Below, in pieces: positions 52,802 to 64,000 of a stretch of DNA of 64,000 nt. How positions within the stretch are numbered: position 1 is the first letter of the stretch; every line of letters begins with the position of its first letter. The translations under genes were made by a program, and so were the position numbers. The notes under the pieces were generated by a model that saw nothing but the letters and a program-made list of their open reading frames with translations, searched no databases and was not told the origin of the DNA. This DNA comes from Branchiostoma floridae (Eukaryota > Chordata > Leptocardii > Amphioxiformes > Branchiostomatidae): positions 7,932,698 through 7,996,697 of the forward strand of contig NC_049988.1 of assembly GCF_000003815.2 (NCBI RefSeq), given 5' to 3'.

Positions 52802-55800
52802 GTGGGCATATAACGGTTTTTAAGGCGACAGCAAAGATATAATTACATGTATAAATCCATAGTCTTTATCTCTATTAGTACCATGATAATCAAGTGATGA
52901 TTTCGTGAGAAAACGTTATAAATTTACAGTGTTACACAGTGATGTGGGGAGGGGGGCATTATGAAGTAGCTTGAAAAGAGTAACATTGCAAGTAAAATAG
53001 TACAAAATGTACCGTACATCGTTTGTAATTCCAGCCGTGTTAACGATTAATAATGACGTAAAATATGAATATCGCGAAATTTATACAGGCCACCGCAAGG
53101 AATATTTGCGATGAAAGAAAGTAGCAGAAACGAGTGTTATGCTTTCTGGATAAATCTTATAGTGACTGTAGGTTTGAAGAGATAGAGATGGTTTGACATT
53201 GTCTCCAACGCTCCTTTGGTCTGGTTTTTCTGGACCGGTCCAACAAGAAGAAAAAGGTTTTGTACCAGACCACCATACCTGTACCCCACCCCTAGCCTTT
53301 ACCTTAACTATGTACATGCACATGAGAATCTATAAACCAGCCTATAGCAGAAGAACTCTGCTGAATAGCGTAACAGTGGGGTTTAAGCGCTGCCAAACTG
53401 ACCACGCCAACGGCTCTAGAGCTTTTGGTGTTGTGGTTTGCACGTTGGATTTGTAATCTGCCGACCCGGATTCTATCCCCGGTGTTGGCATGTTTGTTTC
53501 TTTCTGTTCTTACTCGCCCCTCTGATTTCTTACATTGGTTCCCACACCGGCCCTGTAAGTAACAGGCTAGAAATGTGCCACACAGTGAGTAACACTAACA
53601 GGCTAGCGGATGTGCCACTGCCACACTGTGAGTAACAGGTTAGGATGTGCCACACAGGGATATCGATCTCGGAGATTCGAGGACGAATCTTGAAAAGAAA
53701 AGGGTAGTGTAACAGTGGGTTTTAAGCGATGCCAAACTGACCATGCCAACAGCTCATGAGCTTTTGGTGTTGTGGTTTGCACATTTGATTTGTAATCTAT
53801 CGCCCCGGGTTCGATCCCGGGTGTCGGCATGTTTGTTTCTTTCTGTTCTTACTCGCCCCTCTGAATTCTTAAAATATTCTTGCACCCATCAATAGAGGAA
53901 CAGCAACTATCAACCTGAAATATTGTACAGAAACAGAATGTATGCAAAAAGATCAGGACCATTCATTCGGCCAGGGTTAGGAATTTTCACCGGTTATTTT
54001 GCATTTCGTTTTCAGTTCAAGAAGACAGAGGACGACATTGAACGTGTTACCAGTCGACTGGAGGCAGACTTTGCTCTGGAGAAGTCTGAAGAACAGGATC
54101 AGGCAGCAGGCCTGGAAAATGTATGGCTGAGAATGTGTGTGATATGTTTGCATAACTCATTTTAACTGGTACACATTTGCCTGGGTACCATCCGGATAGT
54201 AGTTTGCTCCTACGTTCACTTCTGCTACCCGTCAGGAGACCTGCACATTCAAACCTTTTGGTGGTTACGTCAGTTATGGAGCAAATTAAGGAATGGACCC
54301 TTGTTCAATGACAACATGTATACAGGCCCTCCTGCAAGGGGATGGACTTTGAGGGGTAGGGCGTTGATTTGATTTGATTTATTGAAATTTCAGACTGTCA
54401 TGTTTCGGATGTTGGAATACCTGTTTGAACGATCGCTCGAGCCCTTTCCTTACTTCGCTCATACGTAACCTTCGTGCCTTCGTCCAAAATTTGGACAATT
54501 CCAGATGTTAACGTGGTCAAGGATCCCAGACAGAACAGCAGAGAAGCGGCAGTATATAGTCTATAATGAATGTCAGAGCTAGAAGCGACTGTATATAGTG
54601 TATGATAAACGCTGGAGCGAACTAATTATATCCGCATAGTAGGTGAGTCGTGGCAAGTGATGTAGGGTGGTCCAGGGGCATCCACTTTCCATGGTGCAGA
54701 GTTGTAGAGAATCTTAAGTTAAAATGGTGCATTCTATGGTATCTTGGGGGGCAAAATTACTGTCACAATCTTCAACTGTGATCACAAGTGACCTAGTAGC
54801 ATCCGTACTCCCCAGTCAATCAGAATTTTATGCTTGTCAGAGGATCTGCTCCCCAGTGTAAAGATGTCTAGTGTGTCCAATTCTTATTATTTCTAAAACA
54901 TTCTTATTTACTTCTAGAACATTCTTATTATTTCTAGAACATGGCCGTCCAAAGACACTTAGAAGCATGCCTGGCTAAAAGCTTCATCCTATACACCATC
55001 TTAAGCTGTAACAGACATGCTTAAAGTACCGTAAATAGCTTTTACGTTCAATAGATTTTACAGGATGTAAAAGACTTTGATGGTAACAATCAATTGATTC
55101 CCTTTGAAGACTTGTGTGAGTGGATTAACAGCGCAAAGTTGCCAGATTGCCCCTTTGGCATTGTTTATTCCTAGCCTGTGTTCACAACAATCTCTCGCTG
55201 GCTTGGGGTAGTGACCACCTCCCTAGGGCAGCGGCAATTGTAGCGGCACGATTTTAGTCAGGCTATGGTGATTCCATATTCTTTATTTTTTAAATCTTGT
55301 TATGCAGGCAGCCAGGAGTCCATTTGCCTTCCTTTGATTTTTGAAGCATTATTTTCAGGAGTCATAACTTAATTGTTGGTCAGTAACTTGATTGTTGGTG
55401 GTCTCAATCTTGAAGAGATATGTGTCCCTGAATTATCTTCAAGCTGGTATTTGATTAAGCCTGTGCATGTGTTATACAATCTCTCGCTGGCTGGGGTTAA
55501 GAACCCCCTCCCAAAGGTTAAGGCCGCCAACTGTAGGGCCGGCCGCTAGAAGCACGATTTTGGTCAGGCTACTCATAGTAGTGTTTAACTGGCTTGATTT
55601 ACATGTTTGTATATCTTGACTGTAGTGTTGCACCTTTGACCTGGTGAGTATCAGAAATAGAAAGTTGCACTAAATGCTGCAAAAAGAGCAACCTGAAGCC
55701 ATGATGATATTGTGTGCATAACCCAGACGTCCTGGGCTGAAATCCATTGACAGCTTTCCTCACTTCACTCAGATAGAAATGAGAACCAAGCTTTGGTTAG

Positions 55801-57717
55801 AGCCATCTCTCAAATGTAGGACATTAAATAGAGATGCTGTGTTTGAGGAGAGCCACACATTGAGCATGTTAGATAAAAGAACCCACATTTGATAAAAAGA
55901 GTAGCTGTCCTTCCCATTGTAAGCGTTACAAAACCTACAGCCCTTTGGTCGCTTCTAGGGCCAAAAAAATGGTTCTGCCTGTGTTTATGTTTGTTCAGGT
56001 CCTGGTACTGGAAGTTCAGGTTTGGACCTGCACCTAAATACTGTACCTAAACAATCTTACAGGTAAAGGGACAGACTGTAATCCTAGCTTGGAGAATAAT
56101 GATATCTTTAACAGAAATCTTAAATTTGACTGTCTTACCATCTCCTTGCCTTACAGTATGTAAAATTCCAATCTTTGTAAAACTTTGCTTACTTAATTTC
56201 ATAACCTATCTTACAGGTACAGTGTACCAGTATGCACCCCTAGCTTGGAGACTACTATTAATGCCTTGTAGTATGCAAAATTCCATTTCCTTTGAAACAT
56301 TCCTCACTTTAAAGTTTAATAGACAGTTTTATTTGCAAGTTCTTGCCTGAGGGCTAATTGCAACATGGAACATATTTATTATTTTTCTTTTCTTTTACAT
56401 TGAATGTATAGTAAATGTACAGAAGAAAAAAAGACTTTGGTATAGATAACAATGGTGACAAGTGGAAACAAGTGACTATTCAAGCAATAATATGGACTGC
56501 TGAGAGCTACAATCTATAATTAAGCTTTTGGGAAATTTTTGTGGTTTTTTTTACCGCTCTTTCTCAATTTCAAGGGTGTGTGTGCTAATTTTAAGTCTGC
56601 TCATTGCCGATCTTAAATCAAGTTTAATCTAGTAACGTTAAACAATTTTTCATTGAGTATCCCTTCTTTAGTTTGATTCCTAACCCTTTTGCAGGATGTT
56701 CCTCAAGAAGTCTTGGTGCAGAGGTTAGGTGAGGTGAAGAAGGAGTACTCCTCCCTGGTGAGGGAGGCTGAGGAGGTGAGGAAGATGCAGGAGGAGATGT
56801 CTCTGTTCTTCCAGTCCCAACTCATGGAGGCCTGTCAGATGCTGCAGCAACTACAGACTACACCAGGCCCTCAGGTACACCAGTGGAATCTTCTTTGTTT
56901 CGCACAAGGCCAGGTTGATTTGATGATATGGATGACATCCTCCTTTTTCATTATGACTTCATTAATCATGTGGTTGCTGGTTAGTTTAATACCACTACAC
57001 ATGCTCATTTCCTGATCTTTTGTTGCACAATAGGAGGGAACAACAGAGGAACAGGAAAAACTACAACAAGAAGAGAATGACAGAAGAAAAGAAGAAGAGG
57101 AAGAAGGTGCAGTAGGAGGTGAACCTTTACAGGTCAGATATGTTGCACATTAGTCATACAACCACAAACTTCGGATGTTCTTTGGAGTTAGGATAAATGC
57201 GCATGAGTCATACAAATTTCATCTGTCTTGTTGTGGAAAATATTGACTTAAATCTTTGTCAATGGTCAATTCTGTCACAGCCTGTTTGGAAATTCTACAA
57301 GATAAAAATTGTATGACGGTCTACGATGAATATGACAGTACATTTTGCCCTTTCCTACGATCTCTTAGAGAAAATGTGTTTGATATGATAGTTCTAACTT
57401 CACATCATTGTGGTTTAGAGGTGTGACCAGCTCCATTTTCCTGTGTTGTGATGTGTAATAAAGTTGGTAGATTTTACTGATAAATGCTGTCTCATCGACA
57501 AACTTCAGATGTACATTTTTTCTAAAGGAATGTGTTGTAAAAGTGTGAATGTCTTCAATATCCCTAAAGTGAACCCCCTCTACAAAAACTAAGTATCCTA
57601 TGATTAACTCATAAATGATCTTTCTGCTTGTTTTGAGTTTAAGTTCATATGTCGTTTTTTTGTAAAATTTAGGTATCTAAAACAGGTACAAGTTGTGATG
57701 ATCGGCCACCAACCTGA
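52754..57717 (+). CDS. SKA2: SKA2-like spindle and kinetochore protein
   Basis: SKA2 pairs with SKA1 and SKA3 by coiled coil to form the complex that holds kinetochores on microtubules. Exons 52754-52801, 54016-54120, 56695-56874, 57034-57132 and 57673-57717 join in phase 0 throughout and give about 158 aa (human about 121). The N-terminus DETVSKLEEMFKKTEDDIER with TSRLEADF matches the human pattern of a KLE-MFQKAESDL-type helix (from memory), followed by a second helix (LVQRLGEVKKEYSSLVREAE) and a third (MSLFFQSQLMEACQMLQQLQ). An extra Glu-rich tail (exon 4) explains the greater length. The start has a strong context, AAAATGGCG. The identity rests on the pattern of three helices, exon phases and N-terminal similarity; no domain signature exists to prove it. 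Confidence 0.75.
53367..53880 (+). mobile_element. Two tRNA-like SINE copies flanking a minisatellite
   Basis: Copies at about 53367-53530 and 53707-53880 share GTGTAACAGTGGG, GCCAAACTGACCA, GAGCTTTTGGTGTTGTGG and CATGTTTGTTTCTTTCTGTT. The second has a canonical B box (GGGTTCGATCCCGGG); the first has it mutated. Between them, variants of AACAGGCTAG and ATGTGCCACAC repeat. A plausible A box, TGGTGTTGTGG, is present but the acceptor stem fails. In SKA2 intron 1. Confidence 0.65.
54016..54120 (+). CDS. SKA2: SKA2 exon 2
   Basis: FKKTEDDIERVTSRLEADFA to GLEN; acceptor CGTTTTCAG, donor GTATGG. Confidence 0.78.
54178..54645. mobile_element. Dispersed element related to 32600-33020
   Basis: Left end CCTGGGTACCATCCGGATAG continues TAGTTTGCTCC; right end GGAGCGAACTA then TATATCCGCATAGTAGG is its imperfect inverse. 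Contains GAAGCGACTGTATATAG. Non-coding, SKA2 intron 2. Confidence 0.6.
55167..55573. repeat. Two copies of a dispersed repeat of about 110 bp
   Basis: 55167-55268 and 55455-55573 share AGCCTGTG, ACAATCTCTCGCTGGCT, CCCTCCC, and AGCACGATTTTGGTCAGGCTA or a close variant. Non-coding, SKA2 intron 2. Confidence 0.65.
56200..56370 (+). pseudogene. Possible LINE-derived relic
   Basis: A short frame reads AWRLLLMPCSMQNSISFETF, faintly like the WN-LP-V-S-S-FK pattern at the C-terminus of many LINE reverse transcriptase proteins. It is preceded by a diverged duplicate (GTATGTAAAATTCCAA versus GTATGCAAAATTCCAT). Very decayed. Confidence 0.25.
56695..56874 (+). CDS. SKA2: SKA2 exon 3
   Basis: DVPQEVLVQRLGEVKKEYSS through MLQQLQTTPGPQ; coiled-coil heptads. 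Acceptor CCTTTTGCAG, donor GTACAC. Confidence 0.8.
57034..57132 (+). CDS. SKA2: SKA2 exon 4 (Glu-rich tail)
   Basis: EGTTEEQEKLQQEENDRRKE followed by EEEEGAVGGEPLQ; acceptor GCACAATAG, donor GTCAGA. No counterpart in the shorter human protein. Confidence 0.7.
57673..57717 (+). CDS. SKA2: SKA2 last exon
   Basis: VSKTGTSCDDRPPT and stop after acceptor AAAATTTAG. A second acceptor 13 nt downstream (AAACAG, exon from 57686) would change the frame and end VQVVMIGHQPESVDSL, stop at 57736. A donor-like GCAG/GTAGGT follows at about 57750. Confidence 0.55.
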   Translation, partial: VSKTGTSCDDRPPT

Positions 57718-57749
57718 GTCTGTAGACAGTCTATAGCTGATGTAGCAGG

Positions 57750-58370
57750 TAGGTGCAGCTCAGTACTTCTAAAATTTGATCATCAGACTAAAGTTAGAAT
57801 AAGAATTATGTAGTAATGGTTTATTTATTTAAAAATTTGTACCATTACAGTCGCAGCCCGGCAACCGAATTGGCATTGTGATATTACGTTTAAGTATACG
57901 CTCTAAATCAATATGCAAGACAAGCAAATCTTTAAAATAGAAATACTTCTAAAATCAGCGTACTAGTAGTAGTAGGTACAAATATATACATAGTATCAAC
58001 CAGTGAGTATATAGAAATATTAGTGACATATTAATGCTTGTTTAATTAGGACATAGATACATTAAATTTTGAACAGTTGGTTAGATAGACAAAGTTCAGA
58101 GATTTAAATGTGTGGAAAATGTTTAAATTTGTACTCTAAAGGCAATTAAGTTTCATTGCTCAATTCAACATTGTTGTTTATTTCACTCAATAGAATATCT
58201 CATTTTTCTTACATCTCAAGTTGTTTGGATAGAAACTATGCATGAGGCTTAGAAAGAATATGTAAAGGAAAAATATGTCAGCACTCAAACTAGGACAGTT
58301 TAATTGGGTTAATGTGTAGATGTAATTTCCCTCATTCTTCACCATCTGCATCACACAATTTCTCTTACAG
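57750..58370. other. SKA2 3' flank, nothing recognised
   Basis: AT-rich; no ORF or element with clear ends. Confidence 0.4.
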
Positions 58371-58371
58371 A

Positions 58372-58663
58372 TACAGGGAAATTATGCTGTTCATCACAAC
58401 TAGTCAACAATGTTGTTTCATATACATGGGAAGAAGTGTTACTTCAGAAGTATGAGCTGAAAATAGGTAAAAAATTATCTCTGCCAGTGCAGCTCACTGA
58501 GGAGCTATTTTTCCATTCCACTGGACATGACAGAGAAAACAGAAGCTATGAACAGTTTTCACAGGTTCATTGTGCTGGGGAAATTCCCTATAGCTCTTTA
58601 ATTTTTGACAAGTACAATAAACAGTGGACTCTGGCCAATTCTAGTAGCGTACATGTTGGTTGA
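58372..58663 (+). other. Unassigned open frame after a good splice acceptor
   Basis: From the acceptor TTTCTCTTACAG a frame of about 96 codons stays open (TGKLCCSSQLVNNVVSYTWE, later SLPVQLTEELFFHSTGHD) to a TGA at 58661. I recognise no family. It could be an alternative last SKA2 exon, a transposon piece or chance. Confidence 0.2.
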
Positions 58664-58671
58664 GTGCTAAC

Positions 58672-58745
58672 AGCTATGATTCGAACTCCCAACCTTATGG
58701 TCCAGAGGTAAGGTCGTTAACCAAGGGATTATGCACGCTACTCAA
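58672..58745 (-). mobile_element. tRNA-like SINE fragment, minus strand
   Basis: Complement reads TTGGGAGTTCGAATCAT, a B-box, preceded by TCCCTTGGTTAACGACC. Degenerate. Confidence 0.45.
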
Positions 58746-59351
58746 ATGATAGACCAGCATACTTCTGAAAATAATGGACTGTATAGAATGTTATTGCTAG
58801 TCTCTACTAGAGTCCTTTGTATCGCTGAAATGCTTGAGAATATGGTAAAAATGGGCAAAACAGAATAGCATGTTGGAGGAATAAGCCGAATGTCGGGTTC
58901 CATGTTGGCATCCCTGATATCCTTATTACTATTTTTCAGCTACTCAAGGAGTCTGGTGTAATCAAGGACGTTGTATAAGAAGGATAGGAATATAGCATCC
59001 TTGGTATAATCTGTATTGTTCATTATTGCCTTTTGAACGGAGTACAGGCATATGGTTACAAAACTACAAAAAATAATTATTATTCATTCACCAATGGTTA
59101 TCGAGGAATGGCCAAAGGGCACAGTTAGTGCTCATGTTCCTCAAAAATATCAATACAGATTTTTACAGAGGATATATTATGGTAACTTTTGGAGACCCAA
59201 CCCACAATTTTGGGAAACTAAACACTGGGTGGTCTGTTTGAATGTCCCCATCTGGTATCGCTTTCTCCTTGTAGCACCATGGCATGTGAAAGGCCCTGGA
59301 CAGCACCTTTGGAAGTGTCACTCCATCATCAAAGCTCAATGGATAGGTTGA

Positions 59352-60236
59352 GCTGTCATCAGTAAGTCCTGTAATACTGGGATTTAGGCCAAGACTGAAC
59401 ATGTTTCGTGTCAAGAACACGAAAACTTTGCTACAAGCTACAAATCAAAATGTCATACATGGTGTTAAAGATGGCTGAAGGTTAGCAACAAATAGTTGGC
59501 AGTGTCAAAAAATGTATCACTATTTGATTGAAAAACCATGTTAACTTGAATTACTTAAACCAGGACTATACTTCAAAAGAGATGACAAGTATGCACTTAA
59601 AGTGATAATAAGTAGCAAACTAAAGTTGCCATTGGTTCTGTGGTGTATACACAAGTGAAACAAATGTATAAAATGTACATACCTTTCCTATTTACTTGTT
59701 GAAGAATAAAAAGATATGATATGAAATATACTAAAGCACAATATACATTTGTTGTCACTTGGTTCATAGCTATATTTCTGCTTCTGTTATATATAGATGG
59801 AGAGTCAGGTAAGCCTTACTGCTCAAAATCCAATGAGTGTCATGTTTGAGGTTTTTTATGTTGTTTTTGCACCATGTCTTCCTCTTCTTTCATCCCTAAC
59901 ATATGAGGTCAATGACCTGCAGCTGGACCTGATGGCTGTAACCATGGTTACTGTAGCCTTCTCCACTGATTTCTATGAGCTCTGACATTTATTTCTTTTG
60001 TGGAGCACTGATTCGCGACTTTCAACATGGGAAAGTTCTGAAATGCTGGGGGACGGAGTTTTGCTGGCCCCATTTTAGGGGTCTGCGGAGGAGGCCATGT
60101 TTCTGGAGACGTAGCAGACTTCCTGTGTTGTTTGATTACATAATGTAGCAAGTGGCAGGGCAGTCTTCATATATGAATGGGGTATTTGGGGACCCGCATG
60201 ACTGTTCTCACCAGGATAGGTAAGTAATTTCTACAA
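59352..60236. other. Intergenic, nothing recognised
   Basis: One AATAAA at 59705-59710 could end a long SKA2 transcript. No gene seen. Confidence 0.35.
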
Positions 60237-60465
60237 TCCAAGCAGAGGTTCATCAGCTCCGGCTGTTTTGAGGCATGGTTTTAGGCGTTTTATTGGGCTT
60301 TTCATATTGTGTTTTCTTTATAAAGAAAACTGCACAAAGTAGACTTCCTATTTTGTGCTGTTTTCTTCATGTCTTCAGGGGGGACATAAAGAAAACAGCA
60401 CAAGATAGAAAGCCCGATAAAAACAACTAAAACATGTCATGAGCCTCTGTTTACTTGGAGAGTTA
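60237..60465. mobile_element. Foldback MITE with two nested hairpins
   Basis: Outer ends ATCCAAGCAGAGGTTCATCA and GAGCCTCTGTTTACTTGGAG are imperfect inverses. Inside, TTTTGTGCTGTTTTCTT faces AAGAAAACAGCACAAGA. Non-coding. Confidence 0.65.
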
Positions 60466-62400
60466 GTAATTTCCATCTAGCTTTTATTGAATGGCGTTTC
60501 CGTTATCTAGGTCTTCACTGTGCTTAAGTAAAAGAATACAAAACAAATATTCCATAAACCACAGTATCCGTGTATTTCGTAAACCCTGCTTGGAAACGCC
60601 CAAGAGGGCGATGGGAAAACCAGATTTTCAACAAACTAAAAGAGCTGGGGGTCTCCAAAACCAACTGGAGGGAGTACGCTCAGAACTGATCAACCTGGCG
60701 TGAACTTTCCATGTCTGTAGCCGCTATGCATCAGACTATGATGCCTGCGAATGATTGATTGAGTATCGTTTTTGAGATGAAAATCTTACATCAAACCACG
60801 CTCAGTGAAAGATATTATCTCTTCTTTCACATGATTAGCTGTCACCTTTGTATGTTTAATTGTGGAAAGTGTTGGCGGTAAGCAAGAGCGTTGGCGTAAG
60901 ACAAGAGAAATGTTGGCGTGTGAAAGATCTCGTATGAAAGCCGTTATAAGATTCCCTAACATGGTAAGATATTTACTCACGGCTTCAATTTGAATAAACG
61001 TGTTACCGCGTGAAACGTGTATGGCATTCTGGGGTATCAGAAAATGCAAAGTGAATTATAATTGGAAAGGTGAAACTGCTTGTGGAAAATGATTGGAAAG
61101 GTGAAGTACCCTGTGGAAATAATTGTAAATGTTAAGTATTGTACCTTTAGAAAAGTGAAGATGAGCTAGTCACGACCAAATCAAATGGCAAAGGGGAACA
61201 AAATATATGAAGACCTTTTCGTGGAGAGAGTCTATTCTACATACTAGTACATGACTAAACATATTGAGAGATATTCGGCCTTTTACAATTTTGTTAAGTT
61301 TTTTTTAAAAAACAAAGTCATCTCAGTGTAAGTCTCGAAAACGTTCTGTCTATTATTGAGACTTTCTGTGTAAAGCGGGTTATCTTACTGTAACGTCCCA
61401 GATTGCATACGCATTATGAGCTTGTGCCAGTTTTCCGTTCTGGTCACACTGACGTGCGACGCATATGCGTATGAAGTGCAGAAGAGCAGGTTGTTGGAAA
61501 TCGCAGTATTCCAACTGAATTACATTGCAGAAACCACTGCACAATGATTAAAAATGCTGTTTCCCATTCACCGTAGAGTAAAAAGAAATGATCAATCGGT
61601 ACATGTAAAGTTAAGCAAAAACCTTTCCTGCATAATCAATAACAAGATATACCAGAGACTTAAATACTTTAAGAGGTATGAAATCTTGGAATCCTTGTCC
61701 CTGCACTGCGCCACCAGACAGTAAGTATTAGCTACTTGTCTTTCCCAAAGTTGATAGTATTTCCAGTGCTTTCAAGAGTGAAATGCGCTGCCCCACTAGC
61801 GACCCTGGGTAGGCTAGAGAGTTTTACACCGCGGCCTTTCAACATCCAACAAGTTGTCGCGTGTTCTTTTCTTGTGAGTTACGACGTGAGGGGACTTTTT
61901 ATGAACGTGTTTTAGGTCAAGGAGACTGAGATCTCTGCTTGTAGGAAGAGATGTAGAATTAGTAGAATATCTGCCACATAGCAATTACTCAAGCAACTGG
62001 AAACGGTCTGACGTTTCAGGTAGAATCCACTACCTGCGTCAGTGACACTAAAGAGATCTCGTTGGAAACCAGGTTTACATCCTATTGATGTGCAAAAGCT
62101 CTATTTGGAGAACTGCTTTTCATATCCTAACTATGAATCGATGATAGAATATCTGTATGAAATAATGAAGGAATATAGGAAAATATAAGGCACCGGCTCA
62201 TGTTCATTGTTTTATGTGATTTTTGTAATATTTAGTACAACAGATCCTCGTATCTACTTGGACACAATGCTTTTTCTCGAGAATGAGTTGGTCTTCTCAT
62301 CGCAATTTGGGTAACAGTTTCTGACGCCCATTGAAGAAAGAACTATTTCCGATACATTTTTTCATCATCTTCATCACTGCGTATCGCTCCTCATATCTGT
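60466..62400. other. Intergenic, nothing recognised
   Basis: A frame at 60491-60703 ends in EGVRSELINLA, a short stretch that could be a degraded retroelement fragment; I do not call it. Otherwise unremarkable. Confidence 0.35.
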
Positions 62401-62431
62401 TAAAACACAATAGCATACATACATACACATA

Positions 62432-62567
62432 GAATACAACACGGTGTATTCCGTATCACCCGAGGTACCAGCCCGACCGCTAGAAGGATCGCCCGAAGGC
62501 CGGAGGGTGATCCGACCCGCGGGAGGTCTGGGACCGAAGGTGATGCGGAATACACCGTGTTGTATTT
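62432..62567. repeat. GC-rich inverted repeat unit
   Basis: ATACAACACGGTGTATTCCG and its exact inverse bound about 136 bp rich in CCGA/CGGG motifs. Confidence 0.8.
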
Positions 62568-62570
62568 TAT

Positions 62571-62860
62571 TTATGTCATACCCACCTGAGAAAAGACATA
62601 TTTCGATGCGAAATGCGCCAGAACTTGAGTTGAGAAATTGTTGTGTCCTCGAACAAAAGATTGTAACAACAGCAATTCTAACGTCCGAATCCGGTATTCG
62701 AATTTTCAACTGTGCCGTATTCGGCCCGTTCGAAATAGTTCGATTTACTCGAAGGAAGCCTATGTGATACAACTTTCGAACCTGTGTGATACGAAAAGTT
62801 ATCACACGGTCCGGAACACCCGTATCGAACGTTTGCACGTCACAGGTATGATATAAAATA
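62571..62860. mobile_element. Possible DNA element (TATGTCATACC...GGTATGATATA)
   Basis: Ends TTATGTCATACCCACCTG and CACAGGTATGATATAAAAT are imperfect inverses; interior has TTCGAA-type motifs. It directly follows the inverted repeat at 62432. Non-coding. Confidence 0.4.
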
Positions 62861-63885
62861 TATTATTGTAACTTTGAAGGTATGTGATATGGTCAGTGGA
62901 TGGTGGAACAAGCTGTTTTATATTCGTCTTAGGAACCATCTCAATGACAATGTCATAATGTGTACTATATTACCACCAGGTACCACCTTTGTATCTGTAT
63001 GCCTGTACTTAGCCTGACAGGACATGAATGTACAATAAAGGCTATTGGTATTATTATCATTACCAATATCGTCAACATTCATGCCCTGTTTGGTCAGGAG
63101 ACAAAGGTAGTGTAACCTGCACCTAAGGCCTTCGATACCAGGGACTTAACATGGTCTGACCATGATAGTTACTTGTCCAAGATGAACCCAAGGCCCTTGG
63201 TAACACTAGTGACTGGCACGTTTCTGCTGAAACAAATCAGCAACTTCTGACCCTTTCTCAAGGTCTTAAATCCCCACTGTCTGGATATAAATACTTCAGC
63301 CTATTTCCTTTGGCAAGATGGTTATATTTTCGGTGCCGTCTATGCTTTTGCGTTAATGGATAGCGTCGAGAAGTTGTGGATGGATCTTTGTGGAACGATG
63401 CTTGGTAAGGACAAAGCAAAAGTTCGATAATCCGCCTCTTAGTGGCTTTCTGTAGAAGTGCAGCAGCAATTCTGGTTTTTGTATCTCATGTTTGAAAGTA
63501 TATGATATGTCTGGTATACGTACATGGCGGAATGGACACAATAAAGGACAATTAGGGGGTTATGATCGCCATCATTAGCTTTAGACTTCCATATTGCTGT
63601 CGGCCTCTAATAAGAAAACTGTATTTTAAGTTAAAGTTTTCTTCATTTAATTTGTTGCTTTTCAATTTGGAAAGAAATTTAGTCACAAGAAAAATAATTT
63701 AGGTTAACATTGTGGTAATAGTAGTAACTGAAAATAAGTAAATGTAGCACACAGAATTTCAGTATGAAAACAATTCCCTTTATTCAGAATCAGAACAGTG
63801 GTGTCAAATCAAAGGAAGAGATCAATTGGAAAATCATGCCATGAAAAGCTGAAAACTTGACTACTGACCTTGTTTTTTTGTGTTA
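62861..63885. other. Intergenic, nothing recognised
   Basis: No convincing ORF or RNA gene. Confidence 0.35.
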
Positions 63886-64000
63886 TATAAGCCTCATATG
63901 CTCACCCCAGTCTTTTTGCAGAGTTTTATTTTTTTTCGACCGACCACTCCAATATTTTTCTTTAAAAATCCGAGAAGCAACAAATCAAATTGGTCTGGCC
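63886..64000. mobile_element. MITE with long inverted repeats, copy 3, cut by window end
   Basis: Right-hand part of the 25912-26308 family (CTCACCCCAG, TTTTTGCA, TTTTCGACCGACC, then AAATTGGT-TGGCC), reaching the window edge. Confidence 0.8.

Noticed and set aside
53743-53828. Possible threonine-type tRNA (loop TTTGTAA, B box GGTTCGATCCC, partly pairing ends)
   Set aside because: The D-arm cannot be drawn at a normal distance from the acceptor stem and the sequence is repeated with a broken B box nearby, so I treat it as SINE-like.
59052-59420. Opposed frames of 99 and 85 codons
   Set aside because: No recognisable family, no clear splice signals; either could be a transposon relic but nothing supports a gene.

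Overview
This is a eukaryotic, intron-rich and repeat-rich window. It most likely comes from an invertebrate chordate such as amphioxus (Branchiostoma); another invertebrate deuterostome cannot be excluded. The reasons are: a single Ral gene beside a single CDK12/CDK13-type gene (my recollection is that human RALA and CDK13 are neighbours on 7p14); GT-AG introns with GC-richer exons in AT-rich DNA; and many small foldback (MITE-like) elements and tRNA-derived SINEs, as in amphioxus genomes. Species identity is inference.

Three genes, all on the + strand, can be built exon by exon. (1) A Ral-family small GTPase at 7203-12603 has three shared exons and two alternative last exons (10631-10732 and 12478-12603). 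These give C-termini with different CAAX boxes, CLQM and CVIL. (2) A CDK12/CDK13 orthologue at 19982-42672 has 12 coding exons and about 1468 aa. It has an N-terminal RS/charged region, a proline-rich linker, a complete kinase domain with a PITAVRE helix, the DCHEL/polybasic C-terminal extension and a low-complexity tail. (3) A SKA2-like kinetochore protein at 52754-57717 has 5 exons and about 158 aa.

Layout: 1-7000 is intergenic or 5' flank, with a possible non-coding first Ral exon ending at 2178 and several foldback elements. 7203-14420 is Ral with its 3' UTR. 14600-19380 is intergenic and built largely of repeats. 19400-19981 is the CDK12 5' region. 19982-43590 is CDK12 with large introns full of transposon relics. 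43600-52700 is mostly gene-free, with a weak candidate for a small basic protein near 44.4 kb. 52754-59710 is SKA2 and its 3' flank, and the rest is repeats and unassigned sequence.

Functionally, Ral acts in membrane traffic through the exocyst, CDK12/13 phosphorylates the RNA polymerase II tail, and SKA2 links kinetochores to microtubules. They form no operon or pathway, so their adjacency is a matter of ancestral gene order. The most striking observations are the alternative prenylation exons of Ral, repeated duplications of intron/exon junctions inside Ral, two in-frame exon-like islands in CDK12 intron 1, a perfect 23-bp-arm palindrome in the last CDK12 intron, and several element families with readable terminal repeats, target duplications or nested insertions.
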